Shown: positions 8,133 through 18,145 of the stretch, in pieces
Layout of the letters: every line of letters starts with the position of its first letter
Position numbering within the stretch: position 1 is the stretch's first letter
The notes under the pieces: model-generated
Database searches by the model: none
What the model saw: only the letters and a program-made list of their open reading frames with translations
What the model was told of the DNA's origin: nothing
Assembly: GCA_004293165.1 (NCBI GenBank)
Contig: RDYL01000002.1
Coordinates: 620,001-684,000, forward strand
Direction of reading: 5' to 3'
Origin: Flavobacteriia bacterium
Lineage (GTDB): Bacteria; Bacteroidota; Bacteroidia; Flavobacteriales; Flavobacteriaceae
DNA: 64,000 nt
Made by a program: the position numbers and the translations under genes

Positions 8133-9476
8133 ATGAAAAACAAACTATTACTCGCAATACTATTGCTAACTACTATTATCAATGCTCAGGAAAGTGATAA
8201 AAAATCGTATTCGTTTTCTTTGAAACAAGCTATTGAACATGCTACTAAAAACAACTATTCTATACAAAATGCAAATAGAGATATTGAAGTAGCTAAAAAG
8301 AAAAAATGGGAAACCACAACTATGGGTTTGCCACAAATAAATGGATCTGTAAATTATCAAAATACCTTTGAGTTTCAAAAACAAGGTGCTGCAGCAAATT
8401 CTTTTAATCCATTAGCAGATCCAAACGAAATTACTTTATTGGCTTTTGGAACAAAACACCTAGGAATTGGTAACTTAACATTGAGTCAGTTAATTTTTGA
8501 TGGTTCATATCTAGTGGGGTTACAATCGGCTAAAACATATTTAAAAATTTCCGAAAACGCAAAAGAAAAAACCAATCAAGAAATTAAAGAAATTGTAATT
8601 AACGCATACGGGAATGTGCTTTTAGCAGATGAAAGCATTTTAATAATTAATAAAAATAAAGTTGTTTTAGAAAAAATTCTTTCAGACACTAAAGAAATTT
8701 TTAAAAACGGACTAATTGAAGAAGAAAATGTAGAACAGCTTCAAATCACTTTAAATTCGGTAAATAATGCTTTAGATAATGTAACAAAACAAAGGGTTAT
8801 TGCTTTAAATATGATGAAACTATTGTTAGGAATTGATTTAGAAAATGAAGTTTTTTTAACTGAAAAATTAAGCTCATTAACTGAAAATAATATCGATTTA
8901 CAAGTTTTAACTTCTGAATTTGATGTAAATAAGAATATCGATTATCAAATTGGTAAAAACATGGAAGAAAGTAAAAAATTAATGGTAAAATTAGAAAAAA
9001 GCAAAGAATTACCATCAATAGGAGCTCAGGTAAATTTTGGATACAATGCGTTTTCAAACGAATTTACATTTTTTAATTCAGATCAAAAATGGAGTAACTA
9101 CTCAAATATAGGGATTGGTTTAAATGTTCCTATTTTTAGCAGTGGCGCAAGAAGCTCAAGGGTACAACAAGCTAAATTAGAATTAGAAAAATCACAGACA
9201 CAATTAAAAGAAAAAGAGCAAAATTTAAAACTGGAACATCAAAAAGCAAAAAGTGATTATGAATATAGTATTAATCAATTTCAAAATGCTCAATCTAATT
9301 TGAAATTGGCTGAGCGCATTGAAAGTAAACAACAAATAAAATTTAAAGAAGGTTTATCGTCGAGTTTTGACTTTGCCGATGCACAAAAACAATTATATAC
9401 TGCTCAACAAGAAGTTTTACAAGCTATGCTTGAAATAATAAACAAAAAAGCAACATTAGAAAAAATATTAAACTAA
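8133..9476 (+). CDS. TolC family outer membrane efflux protein
   Basis: The 447-residue protein has a signal peptide (about residues 1-18, ending INAQ). Two long helical repeats typical of TolC-like channels follow, starting SLKQAIEHATKNNYSIQNANRDIEVAKKK and later LELEKSQTQLKEKEQNLKLEHQKAK. The conserved second-repeat segment GLSSSFDFADAQKQLYTAQQ is present near the end. It forms the trimeric outer membrane exit duct of a tripartite pump. The gene lies 2 bases after tetR and 21 bases before the adaptor gene. Confidence 0.93.
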   Translation: MKNKLLLAILLLTTIINAQESDKKSYSFSLKQAIEHATKNNYSIQNANRDIEVAKKKKWETTTMGLPQINGSVNYQNTFEFQKQGAAANSFNPLADPNEITLLAFGTKHLGIGNLTLSQLIFDGSYLVGLQSAKTYLKISENAKEKTNQEIKEIVINAYGNVLLADESILIINKNKVVLEKILSDTKEIFKNGLIEEENVEQLQITLNSVNNALDNVTKQRVIALNMMKLLLGIDLENEVFLTEKLSSLTENNIDLQVLTSEFDVNKNIDYQIGKNMEESKKLMVKLEKSKELPSIGAQVNFGYNAFSNEFTFFNSDQKWSNYSNIGIGLNVPIFSSGARSSRVQQAKLELEKSQTQLKEKEQNLKLEHQKAKSDYEYSINQFQNAQSNLKLAERIESKQQIKFKEGLSSSFDFADAQKQLYTAQQEVLQAMLEIINKKATLEKILN

Positions 9477-9497
9477 CAACTATAAATAAATTTAGAT

Positions 9498-10625
9498 ATG
9501 AGAAAAATAATATTAGTAGCAACAAGTCTATTATTATTCGCTTGTGGTGGAAAATCTACAGATGATTTAATAAAGGAAGAAAACATTACAGAATTAAAAA
9601 ACAGAAAGTCAGACATTCAAGCCGAATTAGCAAAAATTGACGCCGTTTTAAACAAAGGTGGCAAAGCAGAAGAATCTGAAGCATTAGTTTCTGTTTTAAC
9701 TTTAAAAGACACCGTTTTTAATCATTATTTAGAAATTCAAGGAAATATAAATACAAAAGAAAATATTTTAGTCCAACCAGAATTTAGTGGAACTTTAACT
9801 TCGTTAAATGTAAAAGCTGGTCAACGAGTTTCAAAAGGCCAAATTTTAGGGAAAGTTGATGATGCCGGAATGTCGCAACAATTAGCTAGTATTGAAAATC
9901 AATATACACTTGCAAAAACCACATTTGAAAGACAGAAAAATCTTTGGGACAAAAAAATTGGTTCAGAAATTCAATATTTACAAGCTCAAACACAAATGAT
10001 TTCGGCTCAAAAATCTGTAGCTCACATGAAAGCTCAATTAGCAAAAACATTAATTCTTTCACCATTTTCTGGTACAATTGATGAAGTTTTTGTTGAACGT
10101 GGACAAGTGGTGTCTCCTAGCCCTCAAGGATTAATGAGAATTGTAAATTTATCAAACATGTATGTTACCACATCTGTTCCTGAAACCTACATTGGAAAAT
10201 TGAAAGCTGGCACCGAAGTAGATGTTTTTTTAACTTCATTAGGAAAAACATATAAAGGAAAAGTAAGACAAGTAGGGAATTACATTAATCCAAATAACAG
10301 AAGTTTTGGTATTGAAGTTAGTGTTCCAAATCCTGATAATTTATTACGACCAAATCAAGTTGCAAAACTTAAAATCATAGATTATACAGTAAAAGATGCA
10401 ATTGTTGTTCCTACAAACGTAGTTCAAGAAGATGGTGAGAAAAATAAATTTGTTTTTATTGTAACTAATGTAATTGGTAAAAAAGGAATTGCTAAAAAAA
10501 TAATAGTAAAAGTTGGAAAATCATCAGATAATGTAACAGAAATTTTAAGCGGATTATCAGCAAATAATCTTATTGTAACGGAAGGCGTGAATACTATTTC
10601 AGAAGGAATGAAACTTAATTTCTAA
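9498..10625 (+). CDS. RND efflux periplasmic adaptor (HlyD/AcrA type), lipoprotein
   Basis: The 375-residue protein starts with a lipoprotein signal peptide whose lipobox ends at C16 (LLLFACGG). A short coiled coil is seen at about residues 24-50. Next come the split biotinyl-lipoyl halves (GQRVSKGQILGKVDD and ILSPFSGTIDEVFVERGQVV) around a helical hairpin, then beta-barrel and membrane-proximal domains. It bridges the RND pump and the TolC-like channel. The Cys makes it a lipid-anchored adaptor, as in AcrA. Operon position between TolC and pump genes supports this. Confidence 0.94.
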   Translation: MRKIILVATSLLLFACGGKSTDDLIKEENITELKNRKSDIQAELAKIDAVLNKGGKAEESEALVSVLTLKDTVFNHYLEIQGNINTKENILVQPEFSGTLTSLNVKAGQRVSKGQILGKVDDAGMSQQLASIENQYTLAKTTFERQKNLWDKKIGSEIQYLQAQTQMISAQKSVAHMKAQLAKTLILSPFSGTIDEVFVERGQVVSPSPQGLMRIVNLSNMYVTTSVPETYIGKLKAGTEVDVFLTSLGKTYKGKVRQVGNYINPNNRSFGIEVSVPNPDNLLRPNQVAKLKIIDYTVKDAIVVPTNVVQEDGEKNKFVFIVTNVIGKKGIAKKIIVKVGKSSDNVTEILSGLSANNLIVTEGVNTISEGMKLNF

Positions 10626-10633
10626 AAATAATT

Positions 10634-10686
10634 GTTTCAGGTTCCAAGTTGTTGTTATAACACTTAAACCTGAAATTTGAAACAAA
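10634..10686. repeat. GTTTCAGGTT inverted micro-repeat between adaptor and pump genes
   Basis: The arm GTTTCAGGTT (10634-10643) and the nearly perfect partner AACCTGAAAT (10667-10676) flank a short spacer, followed by TTGAAAC. The same words recur at 43958-44018 upstream of rpoN. The element sits inside an operon, so it must be tolerated in the transcript. I read it as a decayed intergenic repeat. Confidence 0.65.
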
Positions 10687-10691
10687 AATAT

Positions 10692-13600
10692 ATGAGTAAT
10701 CAAAATAAAGAATTCGGAATATCGAGTTGGGCTGTAGACAATAGAGTTACAGTATATATCTTGACATTGCTAATTGTTATTACAGGTATCATTGCCTATG
10801 TAACAATGCCTCGTGAGGATTTTCCAGAAATTATAGAGAACAAAGTTTACATTTCTTCTGTTTTCCCTGGAAATTCTGCCGAAGATGTTGAAAAACTAAT
10901 TGTAAAACCATTAGAAAAAGAAATTAAAAATATTTCTGGTGTAGAAAAAATTACGTCAAGTTCATTCCAAGATTATGGAATGATCATTGTTGAATTTAGT
11001 GATAACGTTGGTATTGAAGATGCTAAAACTAAAGTAAAAGACAAGGTAGATGTTATAAAAGCAGATACCGATTGGCCAAATTTAGATAATGGTAGTAAGG
11101 TAGAACCAAGTGTTTTTGAATTGAACATTTCGGAAGAAGTGCCTATTTTAAACATTAATTTGAAAGGAAATTATACGACTCAACAATTAAAAAAATACGG
11201 AGAATTGCTTCAAGATGATATTGAAGAAATACCTGAAGTTAAAAAAGTAGATATACTTGGAGTTGACGATAAAGAAGTTGAAATTGCTGTAGATATATTC
11301 AAAATGACAGCAGCACAAGTTTCTTTCGATGAAATTCAGAATGCGGTAAAATATGAAAACATGACACTTTCTGGCGGAAATTTAATTTCTCAAGGTTCGC
11401 GAAATAATATCAGAATTGTTGGGGAAATTAAAGATCCAAAAGAATTAGAAAACGTAATTGTAAAATCTTACGGCGGAACTGTTTACCTAAAAGACATCGC
11501 CGTTGTTCGTTTCAAAGAAAAAGAAAAAACAACATACGCACGCGAATCTGGCAAAGAGGTTGTAATGCTAAACGTAAAAAAACGTTCTAATCAAAACATG
11601 ATTTCTGCCATCGAACAAGTAAAAGAAAAATTAGAAAAAGCAAAAGAATCATATTTACCATCTAACTTATCAATTGATTTAACAAATGATCAATCATCAC
11701 GTGTCGAACACCAAGTAGATGAGCTATCGAATCATATTATATTTGGTATTGTGTTGGTAATGATTGTACTGATGTTTACCATGGGATTAAGGAATTCCTT
11801 ATTTGTTGGTGCTGCGATTCCGCTTTCAATGTTGATGGCATTTACAATATTATCGGCTTTTGGATTAACACTAAATACAATGGTGCTTTTTGGATTGGTA
11901 ATGGGATTAGGAATGCTTGTTGACGACGGAATTGTAGTGGTGGATAACGTTTTTGCCAATATGAAGAAAGGCATGGACAAAGTATCGGCTTCTAAAATTG
12001 GTATTGGTGAAATCGCTTGGCCAGTAATTTCTTCAACAGCAACAACCTTAATGGCATTTTTACCATTTGCTTTATGGCCGGGAACTATGGGTAAATTCAT
12101 GAAATATTTCCCAATTACATTAACAGTAACATTAACAGCTTCGTTATTCGTAGCAATGGTTGTAAACGCGGCCATGACTGGTGGTTCAATGGATACAGAA
12201 GATAGAAACGTGTCTAATAAATCAGCTAAATTATATACAATTATATTTAGCGTTTTAGGTATTGTTTTTGTTTTGATTGGGCATATAACAGATTCAACTT
12301 TCGCAAAAGCGATCGGACATTTAGCTATTATTTCATTAGGATTAATGTGGTTATATAAAATCAAATTGTACCAATTGACGCAAGATTTTCAGCATAACTT
12401 TTTTCCAAAAATGGAAGATAAATATAAAAATTTCTTAGCGAAGATTTTGACAGGAAAAAGAGCTTGGTTGGCATTAGCTACGATTATTGGTATGCTATTT
12501 TTCTCTTTCATCTTGTTAGGAATTTTTCCTAGAAAAGTATTGTTTTTCCCGGATAACACTCCGAATCAAGTCATTACATATATTGAATATCCACAAGGTA
12601 CTGATATCGAAAAAACCAATAAAGCTACACTTTTTGTTGAAAAGCAAGTGATTGAAATATTAAATAAATATGTAGACCCAAAAACTAACAAAAACTTCTT
12701 AGCAGAGAGCATTGTTTCGCAAGTTGGAGTTGGAGCTGGAAATCCGAATGTAGATGCGGGTTCGGCTTCAGAAACACCATATAAAGGCAAAGTAACAGTT
12801 AATTTCTCTGAGTACAAATTTCGTCAAGGCATCAATACCACGGAAGTTTTAGATGAAATTCGTGCGAAAGTAAAAGGCATTGCAGGCGCAACTGTTACCG
12901 TTGAAAAAGACGCTAACGGACCGCCAGCAGGTTATCCAATTAGTGTACAATTAACAGGAACGGATTATCAAGAAATGTTAGTTGAAGCAGATAAAATGAT
13001 TGCTTTTATTAACTCGAAAAACATTCCAGGAATCGAACGTTTAAGTGTGGATGTAAACAAAGAAAGTCCTGAATTAGAAGTAAAAGTGGACAGAGTAAGC
13101 GCTGGAAGTATGGGTGTTTCAACTGGTCAATTAGGATTCAATTTACGTCGTTCAGTTTATGGCCAAGAAATTTCCACATACAAAGAAGGTGATGACGATT
13201 ACAATATTACCATGCGTATGCAAGAAGACCAACGTAAGAATGAAAATGTATTGTTCAATCAATCTTTAACCTTTCGAAATCAAAATAACGGTCAAATTAT
13301 GCAAGTGCCAATTTCTGCGATTTCTGAAACCAATAAAACTTCTACTTACAATCAAATCAAAAGAAAAAACCAAAAACGTATTATGACGGTTTATTCTAAT
13401 GTATTGACAGGTTATAATGGAGATGAAATTACGAAACAAATTGCAGCAGAATTAGAAACCTATAAATTCCCTAAAACAGTAAGTTATTCGTTTTCTGGTG
13501 TTCAAGAAGAACAAGGCAAAAACCAAAGTTTCTTAATGTATGCACTTTTCTTAGCTTTAGCAGGAATTACAATTATTATTGTGTTACAATTTAATTCTGT

Positions 13601-14144
13601 TTCAAAAACAATGGTAATTTTATTTACTGTATTATTAAGTTTCAGTGGTGTTTTCTACGGATATGTAATTGCGAATATGGATTTCGTTATCCTTATGACA
13701 ATGATGGGAATTATTTCACTGGCCGGAATTGTAGTAAAAAACGGAATTGTATTAATGGACTTCTTTGTTTTATTATTAGATAAAAAAGTTGCTGATAATA
13801 ATTTGAAAAGTCATGATGATTTATCTTTAGAGGAAATAAAAGAAGTAATTATCGAATCCGGTAAATCTCGTTTGCGTCCAGTACTACTTACAGCTTTAAC
13901 TGCTGTTTTAGGATTAATCCCTTTAGCAATTGGTTTAAATTTCGATTTCTTCTCTTTAATTACAGAGTTCAATCCTCATTTATATATGGGTGGTGATAAC
14001 GTAATTTTCTGGGGACCATTAGCGTGGACCATCATCTTCGGATTAACCTATGCAACAGTTCTAACTTTAGTTATGGTTCCAGTAATGTTTTACTTAGTAA
14101 AAAGAGTAAAATATTGGTTAAGAGACAGAAAAAAACAAATTTAA
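10692..14144 (+). CDS. RND efflux pump inner membrane subunit (HAE1/AcrB-like)
   Basis: The 1150-residue, proton-driven pump has twelve predicted membrane segments in the RND pattern. There is one near the N-terminus (VYILTLLIVITGIIAYV) and five following residue 340, including the proton-relay helix with LVDDGIVVVDN. Two large periplasmic loops follow the first and seventh segments. The C-terminal half carries the segment MGIISLAGIVVKNGIVLMDF. I chose the ATG at 10692; an upstream TTG would add five residues and is less likely. It is the last gene of the tetR-tolC-hlyD-RND operon and is followed by a strong hairpin. The substrate cannot be told. Confidence 0.95.
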   Translation: MSNQNKEFGISSWAVDNRVTVYILTLLIVITGIIAYVTMPREDFPEIIENKVYISSVFPGNSAEDVEKLIVKPLEKEIKNISGVEKITSSSFQDYGMIIVEFSDNVGIEDAKTKVKDKVDVIKADTDWPNLDNGSKVEPSVFELNISEEVPILNINLKGNYTTQQLKKYGELLQDDIEEIPEVKKVDILGVDDKEVEIAVDIFKMTAAQVSFDEIQNAVKYENMTLSGGNLISQGSRNNIRIVGEIKDPKELENVIVKSYGGTVYLKDIAVVRFKEKEKTTYARESGKEVVMLNVKKRSNQNMISAIEQVKEKLEKAKESYLPSNLSIDLTNDQSSRVEHQVDELSNHIIFGIVLVMIVLMFTMGLRNSLFVGAAIPLSMLMAFTILSAFGLTLNTMVLFGLVMGLGMLVDDGIVVVDNVFANMKKGMDKVSASKIGIGEIAWPVISSTATTLMAFLPFALWPGTMGKFMKYFPITLTVTLTASLFVAMVVNAAMTGGSMDTEDRNVSNKSAKLYTIIFSVLGIVFVLIGHITDSTFAKAIGHLAIISLGLMWLYKIKLYQLTQDFQHNFFPKMEDKYKNFLAKILTGKRAWLALATIIGMLFFSFILLGIFPRKVLFFPDNTPNQVITYIEYPQGTDIEKTNKATLFVEKQVIEILNKYVDPKTNKNFLAESIVSQVGVGAGNPNVDAGSASETPYKGKVTVNFSEYKFRQGINTTEVLDEIRAKVKGIAGATVTVEKDANGPPAGYPISVQLTGTDYQEMLVEADKMIAFINSKNIPGIERLSVDVNKESPELEVKVDRVSAGSMGVSTGQLGFNLRRSVYGQEISTYKEGDDDYNITMRMQEDQRKNENVLFNQSLTFRNQNNGQIMQVPISAISETNKTSTYNQIKRKNQKRIMTVYSNVLTGYNGDEITKQIAAELETYKFPKTVSYSFSGVQEEQGKNQSFLMYALFLALAGITIIIVLQFNSVSKTMVILFTVLLSFSGVFYGYVIANMDFVILMTMMGIISLAGIVVKNGIVLMDFFVLLLDKKVADNNLKSHDDLSLEEIKEVIIESGKSRLRPVLLTALTAVLGLIPLAIGLNFDFFSLITEFNPHLYMGGDNVIFWGPLAWTIIFGLTYATVLTLVMVPVMFYLVKRVKYWLRDRKKQI

Positions 14145-14169
14145 TAGCATAAATTTATAAAACAAAAAA

Positions 14170-14190
14170 AGTCCCGATTTTATCGGGACT
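14170..14190. terminator. Bidirectional terminator after the efflux operon
   Basis: A 9-bp stem AGTCCCGAT / ATCGGGACT with a TTT loop is flanked by an A-run on the left and a T-run on the right. It can stop transcripts from the pump gene and from the convergent MORN-like gene. The same stem is used at 18117-18137. Confidence 0.9.
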
Positions 14191-14211
14191 TTTTTTGTTT
14201 TATAAATTGAA

Positions 14212-14556
14212 TTAGTTTTTAACTAAAACATCTTTTGACCATTTTTTTACTTCAGCAATACGGCTATCAGAAAAATCAACTTCATTTAAGGAAGCATCAC
14301 TCCAAAAAAACCATTTACCTGTTTTAGCACCTTTGTTGTACTCTCCAATAGATTGTTTACTTCCATCCTCATTATAAGCCATCCATTTACCATGTAATTT
14401 ACCATCTAAGTAATAACCTTCTTGTTTTACTTGACCGTTATCATAATAATATGTTGCTTTTACCATTTCATTTACTACTTCTAATTTTGGTTTTACTTCT
14501 TGTGCAAATGACAAACTTGAAACCAATAAAACCGCTGCAATCACTAATTTTTTCAT
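14212..14556 (-). CDS. Secreted MORN-like (YwqK-type) repeat protein
   Basis: The 114-residue protein has a signal peptide (about residues 1-18, ending SFAQ). The rest is mainly repeats of the pattern YYxNGQxKxEGxYxxGKxHGKWxxY (YYDNGQVKQEGYYLDGKLHGK, then GEYNKGAKTGKWFFW). These belong to the family annotated as YwqK-type antitoxin or MORN-repeat variant. In Bacteroidetes they are mostly periplasmic or outer membrane proteins of unknown role, and the antitoxin name should not be taken literally. It is a single gene with its stop facing the pump operon terminator. A longer member is at 26929-28449. Confidence 0.82.
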   Translation of the reverse strand: MKKLVIAAVLLVSSLSFAQEVKPKLEVVNEMVKATYYYDNGQVKQEGYYLDGKLHGKWMAYNEDGSKQSIGEYNKGAKTGKWFFWSDASLNEVDFSDSRIAEVKKWSKDVLVKN

Positions 14557-14667
14557 ACTCTTTTCATTTTTTGGTTAACATTACTGTAACAAATATAAAA
14601 ATATTTTTACAATAAAAAAACTTTTTGGTAACAATTTGGTAACATTGAACAAAAACTTAACATTAAA

Positions 14668-14694
14668 AAAGCCAATACATAACGTATTGGCTTT
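14668..14694 (-). terminator. Terminator of the TlpA-like gene
   Basis: An 11-bp stem AAAGCCAATAC / GTATTGGCTTT with an ATAAC loop lies just after the stop codon at 14720. On the minus strand it is followed by a short T-run. Confidence 0.85.
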
Positions 14695-14719
14695 AAAATA
14701 GAATAAAAATCTATGTTAA

Positions 14720-15727
14720 TTATTTTACTAATCCATCTAATAATTCTACCAAAGAAACTGAAGAAGGTCTTGGCGCATCAGCCTTTACTACTTTCCCATT
14801 TGGATCAATCAATATAAATCTTGGAATTGAATTTATACCAAAGGCTTTAATAAAATCGGAAGTCCAATTTTTATCTGCAAACAACTGAATTCCTCCTAAT
14901 TCTTTAGAAGTAACCATTTTCTTCCATTTCTCATAATCTTTCTCAACATCAACAGAAATACTTATAAATTCAATATTTTTTCCGTGATATTTTTCTTCTA
15001 CTTTTTTTAAGTGAGGAATCTCAGCTAAACATGGTCCGCACCAAGTAGCCCAAACATCTATATATACATATTTGTCCTTTAAATCTTCAAGCTTTGTTTT
15101 TCCACCTTTATGGTTTTCATATTCAAATGTAGGAGAAGCAATTCCTTCCATTTTTTTTGCAGCCACTTTTTGAGTGTAATATTCTAATAAGAATTTTTCC
15201 TCTTGCTCAAATGAAGGACGTAACATAGTAACCAAAGATTGATCAAATCCTTTTCCGTCAATCATACTTATATCATTCGCTTTCTTTTTTGATAAAGCAG
15301 CTTTAAATGTGGCTTCATCTGCATCAAACAAAGGTTCTAATTCCATTTCAAATTTTTCATCAGATAACGCTTTTTGTGCTAAATAATTATTTTCGTTAGC
15401 TCCTTTCCCTTTGTAAACAAGTGTTTCATCAAAGTCTTTGGTATCCAATGTCACTGTTAAATCATACCCGTTTTTTAAAAATAAAGTAGTTCCTTCGTTA
15501 CCATCGTTCAAACGATAAAAACCGCCGTCTTTAGATGCTTCAAAAGTGGTTTGAAACACTCCATTTTTATTTATTCCTACTTTTTGTTTAAAAGTTCTCC
15601 CCGAAGAAACAGTTATCGTGTCAGAAAATCTGTTAGCAATTTTTACGTTTAAAGAAACCGTATTGGAGGTATTTTGCGCAAATCCAGAAAGAATAGCAAC
15701 AAAAAATAAAATGAATGTTTTTTTCAT
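14720..15727 (-). CDS. Periplasmic TlpA/ResA-like thiol-disulfide oxidoreductase
   Basis: The 335-residue protein has a signal peptide (about residues 1-17, ending GFAQ). Its N-terminal part of about 150 residues resembles the DUF4369-type domain often fused to these proteins. A long helical linker and a C-terminal thioredoxin fold follow, with the active site WATWCGPC and the cis-Pro region SIPRFILID. By family precedent it reduces or shuffles disulfides in the periplasm, for example in cytochrome c maturation or stress protection; the partner is unknown. It is a single gene with a hairpin directly downstream, divergent from aspS. Confidence 0.9.
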   Translation of the reverse strand: MKKTFILFFVAILSGFAQNTSNTVSLNVKIANRFSDTITVSSGRTFKQKVGINKNGVFQTTFEASKDGGFYRLNDGNEGTTLFLKNGYDLTVTLDTKDFDETLVYKGKGANENNYLAQKALSDEKFEMELEPLFDADEATFKAALSKKKANDISMIDGKGFDQSLVTMLRPSFEQEEKFLLEYYTQKVAAKKMEGIASPTFEYENHKGGKTKLEDLKDKYVYIDVWATWCGPCLAEIPHLKKVEEKYHGKNIEFISISVDVEKDYEKWKKMVTSKELGGIQLFADKNWTSDFIKAFGINSIPRFILIDPNGKVVKADAPRPSSVSLVELLDGLVK

Positions 15728-15817
15728 GTTTAAAAGTGTTATTTATTGAATCAAATCTATTAAAATTAAACGAATAAAATTAATATTTGTTATTACATTT
15801 GCATAAAATTTTTAGAA

Positions 15818-17563
15818 ATGTACAGAAGTCATAACTGTGGCGAATTAAACGCTTCACACATCAATACAGAAGTTACCCTTGCAGGTTGGGTTCAAAAATC
15901 GAGAGATAAAGGATTTATGATTTGGGTTGATTTACGTGACCGTTATGGTATCACGCAATTAATCTTTGACGAACAAAGAACAGACAAAGCAGTTATTGAA
16001 AAAGCAAAATCGTTAGGAAGAGAGTTTGTTATTCAAATCAAAGGAACTGTTATTGAGCGCGTTTCTAAAAACCCAAATATGGCGACTGGTGACGTTGAAA
16101 TTTTAGTTACCGAATTAACTATTTTAAACGAAGCGCAATTACCTCCATTTACTATCGAAGATGAAACGGATGGTGGTGAAGATATTCGTATGAAATATCG
16201 TTACTTAGATATTCGAAGAAATCCAGTAAAAAATAATTTATTATTCCGTCATAAAGTATCGATGGAAGTTAGAAAATATCTATCTGACCAAGGTTTTTGT
16301 GATGTGGAAACGCCTTATTTAATTAAATCTACTCCAGAAGGTGCTCGTGATTTCGTAGTACCAAGTAGAATGAATGAAGGGCAGTTTTATGCACTTCCAC
16401 AATCGCCACAAACGTTTAAACAATTATTGATGGTAGGTGGAATGGATAAATATTTCCAAATTGTGAAATGTTTCCGTGACGAAGATTTACGTGCTGATCG
16501 TCAACCAGAATTTACACAAATCGACTGCGAAATGGCATTCGTAGAGCAAGAAGACATTTTAGATATGTTCGAAGGCTTAACGCGTCATTTACTAAAAGAA
16601 ATCAAAGGAATTGAAGTGGATAAATTCCCAAGAATTACCTACGATTATGCGATGAAAACCTATGGTAATGACAAACCAGATATTCGTTTTGAAATGAAAT
16701 TTGGTGAGTTAAATGCTGTAGCTCAACATAAAGATTTCCCTGTATTTAATTCAGCTGAATTAGTTGTTGGAATCGCAGCACCAGGCTGTTCAAATTACAC
16801 CAGAAAAGAAATTGATGCTTTAATTGATTGGGTGAAACGCCCTCAAGTTGGAGCATTAGGAATGGTATATGTAAAATGTGAAGAAGATGGTTCATTCAAA
16901 TCATCAGTAGATAAATTCTACGATCAAGAAGATTTGAAAAAATGGGCTGAAATTACCAACGCAAAATCGGGAGATTTAATCTTAATCTTATCGGGTAATG
17001 CAAATAAAGTTAGAACACAATTATCGGCACTTCGTATGGAAGTAGCTACTCGTTTAGGCTTGAGAAAATCAGATGAATTTGCACCATTATGGGTAGTAGA
17101 TTTTCCATTATTAGAATGGGACGAAGAAAGTGGAAGATACCACGCAATGCATCATCCATTTACCTCTCCAAAACCAGAAGACATGGCATTAATTGAAACT
17201 GAACCAGGAAAAGTTCGTGCCAATGCCTATGATATGGTATTAAACGGAAACGAAATTGGTGGAGGTTCTATTCGTATTCATGACAGAGAATTACAAAGTA
17301 GAATGTTTGATTTATTAGGTTTTAGTAAAGAAGAAGCTTTAGCGCAATTCGGATTTTTAATGAATGCTTTTGAATTTGGAGCACCACCACACGGAGGTTT
17401 AGCTTTCGGATTGGATCGATTGGTTTCGATTTTAGGCGGACAAGAAACGATTCGTGATTTTATTGCGTTCCCTAAAAACAACTCTGGAAGAGATGTAATG
17501 ATTGATGCTCCTTCAACAATTGATGAAGCGCAATTACAAGAATTACATATTAAATTAAGATAA
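15818..17563 (+). CDS. aspS: Aspartyl-tRNA synthetase
   Basis: The 581-residue class II synthetase charges tRNA-Asp. An N-terminal OB-fold anticodon-binding domain (about residues 1-105, containing [21 protein letters not shown]) is followed by the catalytic domain. Class II motif 2 is [18 protein letters not shown] and motif 3 is [10 protein letters not shown] near the C-terminus. A GAD-type insertion domain lies between them, as in the bacterial form. A TACATTTG promoter box lies at 15794-15801, 17 bases before the ATG. The small membrane protein gene begins 2 bases after the stop codon, so the two are probably co-transcribed. Confidence 0.97.
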   Translation: MYRSHNCGELNASHINTEVTLAGWVQKSRDKGFMIWVDLRDRYGITQLIFDEQRTDKAVIEKAKSLGREFVIQIKGTVIERVSKNPNMATGDVEILVTELTILNEAQLPPFTIEDETDGGEDIRMKYRYLDIRRNPVKNNLLFRHKVSMEVRKYLSDQGFCDVETPYLIKSTPEGARDFVVPSRMNEGQFYALPQSPQTFKQLLMVGGMDKYFQIVKCFRDEDLRADRQPEFTQIDCEMAFVEQEDILDMFEGLTRHLLKEIKGIEVDKFPRITYDYAMKTYGNDKPDIRFEMKFGELNAVAQHKDFPVFNSAELVVGIAAPGCSNYTRKEIDALIDWVKRPQVGALGMVYVKCEEDGSFKSSVDKFYDQEDLKKWAEITNAKSGDLILILSGNANKVRTQLSALRMEVATRLGLRKSDEFAPLWVVDFPLLEWDEESGRYHAMHHPFTSPKPEDMALIETEPGKVRANAYDMVLNGNEIGGGSIRIHDRELQSRMFDLLGFSKEEALAQFGFLMNAFEFGAPPHGGLAFGLDRLVSILGGQETIRDFIAFPKNNSGRDVMIDAPSTIDEAQLQELHIKLR

Positions 17564-17565
17564 GG

Positions 17566-17796
17566 ATGAAGAAAATTCTAATTGGACTTATCATTATCAT
17601 TGCAGGCCTTATTACTTTTGGATATTTACTAAAAAATAATGGGTCAAATGGCGATAGATGGATTGGAATTGGAGTTCTTTTAGCTGCTTTTGTGTTGATG
17701 CCTTTGTTTTTATATTCAAGATTTAAGAACAAAGAAGTCCGTGAACGCATGCTAAATTTTGATTTAAAAGAAAAGAAAGACACTGATAATCAATAA
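17566..17796 (+). CDS. Small two-helix membrane protein of unknown function
   Basis: The 76-residue product has two predicted membrane helices, about residues 4-22 (ILIGLIIIIAGLITFGYLL) and 33-51 (IGIGVLLAAFVLMPLFLYS). They are joined by a short polar loop (KNNGSNGDRW) and followed by a charged C-terminal tail ending KEKKDTDNQ. Positive charges suggest the tail is cytoplasmic. It is translationally close to aspS (2-base gap). No family assignment is possible; the packing and composition make it a likely real gene. Confidence 0.75.
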   Translation: MKKILIGLIIIIAGLITFGYLLKNNGSNGDRWIGIGVLLAAFVLMPLFLYSRFKNKEVRERMLNFDLKEKKDTDNQ

Positions 17797-17820
17797 ATTT
17801 GAAATATTTTTAACTTTTTC

Positions 17821-17850
17821 TTGTTCGTGTCGTAAATAAGTATATCTTTG
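17821..17850 (+). promoter_or_regulatory. Promoter of the cold shock gene
   Basis: TTG (17821-17823) and TATCTTTG (17843-17850) are separated by 19 bases, a textbook Bacteroidetes promoter. The predicted leader is only about 25 bases, so the long structured leader known from E. coli cspA is absent. Confidence 0.8.
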
Positions 17851-17880
17851 AAGTATTATTAATTTTTTTATATTACACAA

Positions 17881-18081
17881 ATGCGCACAGGCAAAGTTAA
17901 ATTCTTCAATGAATCAAAAGGTTACGGTTTTATTACAGATGATGAAACAGGAAAAGACATTTTCGTACACGCAAGCGGAATGAGAGTTGAATCTCTTAAT
18001 GAAGGTGATGCAGTTAGTTACGAAGAAGAAGAAGGAAGAAAAGGTAAAGTAGCTGCTCAAGTAGTAGTTATCGAAGACTAA
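17881..18081 (+). CDS. Cold shock domain protein
   Basis: The 66-residue single cold shock domain has both nucleic acid-binding motifs: KGYGFI (RNP1, about residues 14-19) and DIFVHA (RNP2, about 28-33). It begins MRTGKVKFFNESKGYG. Such proteins bind single-stranded RNA and DNA and act as RNA chaperones. It has its own promoter (17821-17850) and a strong terminator at 18117-18137, so it is monocistronic. Confidence 0.95.
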   Translation: MRTGKVKFFNESKGYGFITDDETGKDIFVHASGMRVESLNEGDAVSYEEEEGRKGKVAAQVVVIED

Positions 18082-18116
18082 TATATATTATTTTTTGATT
18101 ACCTAGAAAGATTAAA

Positions 18117-18137
18117 AGTCCCGATAATATCGGGACT
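18117..18137 (+). terminator. Terminator of the cold shock gene
   Basis: A 9-bp stem AGTCCCGAT / ATCGGGACT with an AAT loop is followed by seven T. The stem is identical to that at 14170-14190; only the loop differs. Confidence 0.9.
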
Positions 18138-18145
18138 TTTTTTGT

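Noticed and set aside
11732..12364. Open frame of 210 codons opposite the RND pump gene
   Set aside because: It mirrors membrane-helix codons of the pump; no start context or family match, so it is a shadow.
14212..14556. Toxin-antitoxin system suggested by the YwqK family name
   Set aside because: The protein is exported and no toxin gene lies next to it; the same holds for the long form at 26929-28449.
17881..18081. Long cspA-type thermosensor leader
   Set aside because: The promoter at 17821-17850 leaves a leader of only about 25 bases.
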